DNA of 64,000 nucleotides from Sipunculus nudus (Eukaryota; Annelida; Sipuncula; Golfingiida; Sipunculidae), in the NCBI GenBank assembly GCA_026874595.1, contig CM049306.1:10561019-10625018 (forward strand). Reading direction: 5' to 3'. The translations under genes were made by a program, and so were the position numbers. The notes below the pieces were generated by a model. That model was not told the origin of the DNA. It did not search any database and saw only the letters and a list, made by a program, of their open reading frames with translations. Positions 59,273 to 64,000 of this stretch are shown here, piece after piece (the first letter of the stretch is position 1; each line of letters begins with the position of its first letter).

Positions 59273-59570
59273 AATGATTGTAGCTGGCACCACCAGTCTT
59301 ATATACAACGAAGAGATATATAAATATGCCCAATGTCAGACTGATATGTCAAACCTCTCCTGTGAAATAAGCAGGGACATACACTATAAAAAAAATTATT
59401 GTAGGTGGCGCCACCAGTCTTGTACACTATAAAGCTACCCGATATGTATAAACATGCCCAATTTTAGGCTAATGTATCAAATTCCTCTGTAGAAATAAGC
59501 AGGCGCATACACTGCAAAATTCAATGTAGGTGGCACCACCTGTCTTGTAAATAAGAATACCATCAAAGAC
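59273..59570 (+). repeat. Related palindrome-bearing units, diverged
   Basis: Three units of about 120 bp, each starting 'gtaggtggc(g/a)ccacc(a/t)gtcttgta' or similar (59280, 59402, 59526) and containing 'aaacatgcccaattt' or 'aaatatgcccaatgt'. They follow the family B hairpin. Confidence 0.6.
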
Positions 59571-59689
59571 CCATAGACAGGTCAAAATATCAGTCCAATA
59601 CATCAAACTTTCCCAGAGTTTGATGCACTTGGCTGACAAGGCTTAGGTGAGTAAGGCAGTTGCCCCCGAGTGACCTGTGACAAATTGCT

Positions 59690-59965
59690 GCCCCAAGCTA
59701 CTGCACAGAGTGAACTCTTGACCTGCACCTGGCTAGACTGAGTGAACTTTTGACCTGTACCTGGCTGCACTGAGTGAACTCTTGACCTATTGCATAATCT
59801 GACACAGTTGGTAGTCTGCCAAAGCTATAAATAGATTCAGGCTGAACTTTGGTACCAAATATGATGCAGTGAGCAGTCTTCTAAAGCTATAAATAGAATG
59901 CAGCTACTGCACTGAGTGAACTCTTGACCTCTACCTGGCTGCACTTCTTCAAATCCTGGCACTGT
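59690..59965 (+). repeat. Short tandem repeat with 'gagtgaactcttgacctg'
   Basis: Units of about 50 bp ('ctgcactgagtgaactcttg', 'acctgtacctggctgcac') repeat at 59699, 59750, 59774 and 59919, with 'aaagctataaatag' twice between them. Confidence 0.7.
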
Positions 59966-60479
59966 GCCAAAACTATTTATAGAGGTGACATCGTCTTGGC
60001 TAATGGCCAACATCAAGGCACTGGCAATCTGCCAATGGTAAACCAAGTGCTGCCAGCTGTACACAAAACTGGTCCCTACTTGAAATAACTTTTAAATTTA
60101 TTTTCCCAAAACAAAATGCTTTTCAGCTGACTTTTTATAAAAAATATATCAGGAATATATGTAAAATTATTACGGATGCATACTGAATGCAAAATTAAAA
60201 TACAGATATATCTCATTGATGGCATATTCTTGAATGAAGTTGAGTAGGGATACCAATAATTTATAATCAACGTACAGTTGTCTTTATATAGCCACAGAGG
60301 GCTGAATATCCATGATTGTAACATTGCCTGGTATGATGAATAAATTAAATCAAAAATCAAAATTTTTTAAAAGCTTTTAAAAAAACTTTCTTTTCAATAT
60401 TAACCAAATATAACCTGAAATCTAAATGTCTAGTGGCATGATGTAATAGATGCTGATAAACTGGTGCCAGGCTAGATGT
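59966..60479. other. Gene-free stretch
   Basis: AT-rich, nothing recognised. Confidence 0.45.
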
Positions 60480-61560
60480 AACAGCATCACACAGCTAACA
60501 TATGTGATAAAATGACTCAATTCAATCTCCATAATTCAGTCAAATATAATTCTTGTGGAACCATTAATGACAATTATTATAAGAATTATTATAGGGATTA
60601 TTCTTGTAAAATATTTAACAAACTGGCTTCAGTGGCATCAGTCGAAAAACGTTTCGCAGGTTTATAACTCATATAGGAAGATACAGCAAACTGGCTAAGT
60701 TCAGCTTCCGGTAACTCAGCCAAAAAGCACTGAACCAAAACCATTTGAACAAACTTGAATTATCAACATCTGAGGATAATTAATGTGTGAGATTTAAGAA
60801 TTTGGCCAAGTGGTTTTTGAGAAGAAGATCTTTGTAGCCACTGAGCTAAAATGGGCTGTTATGGCATATGACTAAATTCAGCTTCCAATAACTTAGCCAA
60901 AAGTCACTGAAAAGAGACCATTTGAACAAAATTCAGAAAGCACTACCCTAGGATCATTTCTGTGCGATATGAAACATTTTGACCAAATTGTTTCAGAGAA
61001 GAAGTTTTTTTTTGTAGCCCTCATTGTGATACAGGCACTGATGACCCCGTACAAAAAAGGCCGATGCAGGTGGCGCCACCAATACCTCAATTTCAGATAT
61101 GACCTATGTTACCAACATTGGCATAAATTTGGTGATGATAGCTCCAGCTCTTTCTGAGATTTAAATTTTAATATGCTTTTTTACACATTTAACAAAGTTC
61201 AACCTCTTGTAACTCGGCCAAAAATCTCCAAACTGGAACCATTCGAACAAACTTGAAAAAGATTGTTCCAGGGATCATTTCTGTGAAATATTGGACAATT
61301 TGGCTGGACAGTTTCGGAGAAGAAGATTTTTAAAGCTTTTTTAGCTTTTTCCCTATAAAATCTAAGAAAATGCAGTTAGAAAAAATATATACAAAATACG
61401 ATATAGTTTTTTGGATGACTGATTATTTGCAAAAAAGTTGGTAATGCTAGCTCTTGCCGTTTTTGAGATAGCTATCGTTAACGTACAGACGACGCACGAC
61501 ACACGACGCGCGACGGACGACGCCGCACCATCGCATAAGCTCACAGGTTCGCTAAAAACT
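60480..61560 (+). mobile_element. Tandem-core repeat family E
   Basis: Diverged units of about 180 bp begin near 60515, 60697, 60876 and 61198 ('gttcagcttccggtaactc', 'ccatttgaacaaacttg'). The array ends in a CG-rich microsatellite (about 61482-61525) and 'gcataagctcacaggttcgc'. One GGTGGCGCCACC lies at 61069-61080. Similar in design to families A-D but not in sequence. Confidence 0.55.
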
Positions 61561-62260
61561 AGTTGTAGAAAATGTAACAGAAATTTAGATACTTTAACTA
61601 GAGGGCACTCATTAGAATGCAAACCTCTTCCAATGCAAAACAACCCACTGGATCTGTAATGCGCTTTTTTAAACCAATATTCAATTATTTTATTTTAATA
61701 TTTCTTTGCCGGCACTCCACAAAGTCTCGTGAAAATCAGTTCAGTCTGTTTTATGCATGGTCCGGATGATGAAGATACTAAGTAAAGGAACCGAAGCCGA
61801 GCGCTAACCTGGTGCGTGTTTTTTAGTGATATACATCCCAGATAAACCTGCTTGAAAATAATTGGCTTCGAGGGTTAACTGACATTTACATTTGATTAAT
61901 ATCAAAAGTGTGATCTGTAGAGTGTGAACAGATAAGCAAACAGACTGAAAAAGATACAAACATACATACAAAATTCTAGCAAGCAATAATCATACAGAGC
62001 TGAAAACATAACCTCCTCGGTCGCAGGAGCGAGTCACATGAATACAGAAGAGTGGTATCATATATCAGTGTATGCATAATACGTATAAAAAATTATTGGC
62101 AGGGCACAAATCATATCTACCAGATCAAAAATATTCTGGTCAAACATTCAATCATATGTTAATTGATTCTTCTTGAAAGAACACAGGCCACAGGAATTTA
62201 TATTCTATGGGTATAAGGTATAGAAACATGATATGAAACACGTTAGAAGTAACGCCTTTC
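61561..62260. other. Gene-free stretch
   Basis: A short frame CRKCNRNLDTLTRG at 61561-61605 is not recognised. Otherwise featureless. Confidence 0.4.
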
Positions 62261-62443
62261 TTTGTGCCCACAGGCACTCGTTTCCAGCACGAAAATGGCC
62301 TAGAAGCCGTAAACACATCGAGTATGGGCGATATACCCATTATAAAAGAACTTTTATTATAAAATGGGTATATCGCCCATACTCGATGTGTTTACGGTTT
62401 CTAGGCCATTTTAGTGCTGGAAACGAGTACCTGTGTTTGTGCC
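62261..62443. mobile_element. Fold-back element (167 bp) with 8-bp target duplication
   Basis: 62269-62435 is an almost perfect palindrome. Left arm CACAGGCACTCGTTTCCAGC… pairs with right arm …CTGGAAACGAGTACCTGTG, with only about three mismatches over some 75 bp, and the centre ATAAAAG-AA-CTTTTAT is itself symmetrical. TTTGTGCC occurs directly on both sides (62261-62268 and 62436-62443), the length expected of a hAT-type target duplication. An RNA copy would be a long hairpin. Confidence 0.8.
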
Positions 62444-62809
62444 CAGGGTTGTTTAATAAATACTTCGCACTGCTTTCTATATAAGAAATAATGGGCCGCA
62501 TTTAAACAAGTGTTCCCGTCATGAAATGTTATAAAGAATTTTGCAGCCCTGCTTTCAGAATAATATTACATCATCATATTTATCGGTAGTACAAAATCAT
62601 TCAGAGCTGATGATCAAATCAAATAATCCTTGGTCTTGGATAGATTCATCTTTGGCAGCAGGTCTGTGGCTTACCTGGACTTTTGTTTCATTTTTATTGC
62701 GGTTTGGAAACACACACTCAATAAAAAACAACAAATAACATTTTTTTTGCCAGGCAAAAAGCTGGTTTGGATTGAGTGATAAATATAATATCTCATCAAC
62801 ACCTTTATT
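62444..62809. other. Gene-free stretch
   Basis: Nothing recognised. Confidence 0.4.
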
Positions 62810-63573
62810 CACATCTTTTACACCGTGCAAAAATAAATGTCAGTCGGGTCATATCTTTAACAATGTCCTGAACTCTTAAGAGCATCTCTGTAATTTTTCG
62901 AAATATTTTTTCAGTTTCCTTTAACAGAATTCTTCCGTTCTGCACGTCATCGTTATTTTTTGTCCCTCTCTCACAGTTTACTTGCAGCTTCTTTCAGCTT
63001 CACATCTTTTACACCGTGCAAAAATAAATGTCAGTCGGGTCATATCTTTAACAATGTCCTGAACTCTTAAGAGCATCTCTGTAATTTTTCGAAATATTTT
63101 TTCAGTTTCCTTTAACAGAATTCTTCCGTTCTGCACGTCATCGTTATTTTTTGTCCCTCTCTCACAGTTTACTTTCAGCTTCTTTCAGCTTCACATCTTT
63201 TACACCGTGCGAAAATAAATGTCAGTCGGGTCATATCTTTAACAATGTCCTGAACTCTTAAGAGCATCTCTGTAATTTTTCGAAATATTTTTTCAGTTTC
63301 CTTTAACAGAATTCTTCCGTTCTGCACGTCATCGTTATTTTTTGTCCCTCTCTCACAGTTTACTTGCAGCTTCTTTCAGCTTCACATCTTTTACACCGTG
63401 CGAAAATAAATGTCAGTCGGGTCATATCTTTAACAATGTCCTGAACTCTTAAGAGCATCTCTGTAATTTTTCGAAATATTTTTTAAGTTTCCTTTAACAG
63501 AATTCTTCCGTTCTGTACGTCATCATCATTTTTTGTCCCTCTCTCACAGTTTACTTTCAGCTTTTCAATATTT
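62810..63573. repeat. 191-bp satellite, four copies
   Basis: Units start (CACATCTTTTACACCGTGC) at 62810, 63001, 63192 and 63383, exactly 191 bp apart. They differ at a handful of sites (for example GTGCAAAAA/GTGCGAAAA, CTTGCAG/CTTTCAG), and the last unit is the most diverged and slightly short. The minus strand of each unit has a stop-free run of about 60 codons, which is not unlikely by chance. Confidence 0.95.
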
Positions 63574-64000
63574 TGAAAAAAAAATGAAGTTGGAATAAAA
63601 TCAAGGCAACCCTCTCATTACAATATTTACCAAGAGTACATGTGTTGCCTGAGACTGTCGAGAGTATCAAAACCACTTTGTCTGCATCTGTGCTTTCTGT
63701 ATCTGTGCTTCTGTAAAGGTTATCTTGAATATAACCAGCAAATGCGCTGGCGTGCTAAAAATTACAATCGGATAAAAAAATTTTCTTATTTCAAGCAAAA
63801 TTGAAGAAAACATGAAGATTTCAGTAAGAATAGACATGCATTTGATAGAAAATCCCATGGCTATTGCATAATGATCTAAAATTAATCAAAAGCTGAAACA
63901 AATGTACGTACATAGGATATTTTTTTAGAATTTTGGAAAATTTGAGGGGAAGGGGGTATGTTATAGGGCACACAATCGCTAACATATAAGCATTGTCGAA
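63574..64000. other. Right end of the window, nothing recognised
   Basis: AT-rich; a 63-codon frame at 63858-63667 has no family features. Confidence 0.4.

Noticed and set aside
61438..61659. Small zinc-finger-like frame (CRKCNRNL…HSLEC)
   Set aside because: The first half is repeat microsatellite; the Cys/His spacing matches no finger type I know.
62810..63573. CRISPR array
   Set aside because: Whole units of 191 bp repeat without unique spacers; the DNA is eukaryotic. It is a satellite.
62810..63573. Tandemly duplicated exon encoding a helical peptide of about 60 residues on the minus strand
   Set aside because: The open run is within chance expectation for a 191-bp unit, and 191 is not a multiple of three, so units could not be read through in one frame.

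Overview
The window looks like AT-rich, repeat-dense chromosomal DNA from a marine invertebrate, most likely a mollusc or other lophotrochozoan. This rests on intron-split genes with GT/AG borders, many microsatellites, a DIRS element, a Ty3/gypsy element with integrase before reverse transcriptase, and tandem-core elements with ACGG-type microsatellites like the 'pearl'/Helentron-derived elements known from bivalves. The species cannot be fixed from the sequence. There is no sign of a bacterial, organellar or viral genome.

Host genes are sparse. (1) Minus strand, 9.2-22.7 kb: the first three coding exons of an SLC49A3 (MFSD7)-like major facilitator transporter, with a 12.5 kb first intron full of repeats; its 3' exons were not found. 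(2) Plus strand, about 26 kb: an unrecognised open frame of 178 codons from its first ATG. (3) Plus strand, 36.08-36.18 kb: a weak candidate terminal exon. (4) Minus strand, 43.4-46.05 kb: two exons covering TM1 to the C-terminus of an orphan rhodopsin-class GPCR that lacks the usual Asp2.50 and has KRN in place of DRY.

Mobile DNA fills most of the rest. 0-5.5 kb: a DIRS retrotransposon (168-4311, minus) with inverted terminal repeats and an internal complementary region, nested inside a tandem-core element. 6.4-8.05 and 18.3-20.1 kb: two copies of one Helentron-like non-autonomous family (A). 11.8-12.7, 16.2-17.2, 37.0-38.1 and 56.3-59.6 kb: a second family (B) built from units of about 278 bp. 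14.5-15.9, 24.7, 38.3-39.2 and 51.3-52.8 kb: a third family (D). 27.7-33.0 kb: a degenerate Gmr1-type Ty3/gypsy element (minus) with order gag-PR-IN-RT-RH and one recognisable LTR. 39.9-41.7 kb: an array of TTCGCATGCGAA-centred palindromes between two inverted arms. 48.5-49.1 kb: a LINE 3' end. 49.8-50.3 kb: a MITE. 60.5-61.6 kb: another tandem-core family (E). 62.26-62.44 kb: a near-perfect fold-back element with an 8-bp target duplication. 62.8-63.6 kb: four copies of a 191-bp satellite.

The most striking cross-cutting signal is the 12-bp palindrome GGTGGCGCCACC. It recurs more than 20 times and lies inside at least four otherwise different repeat families. It contains the AGGTGGCGCC core typical of bilaterian CTCF sites. 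All alignments here were made by eye; no database search was run.
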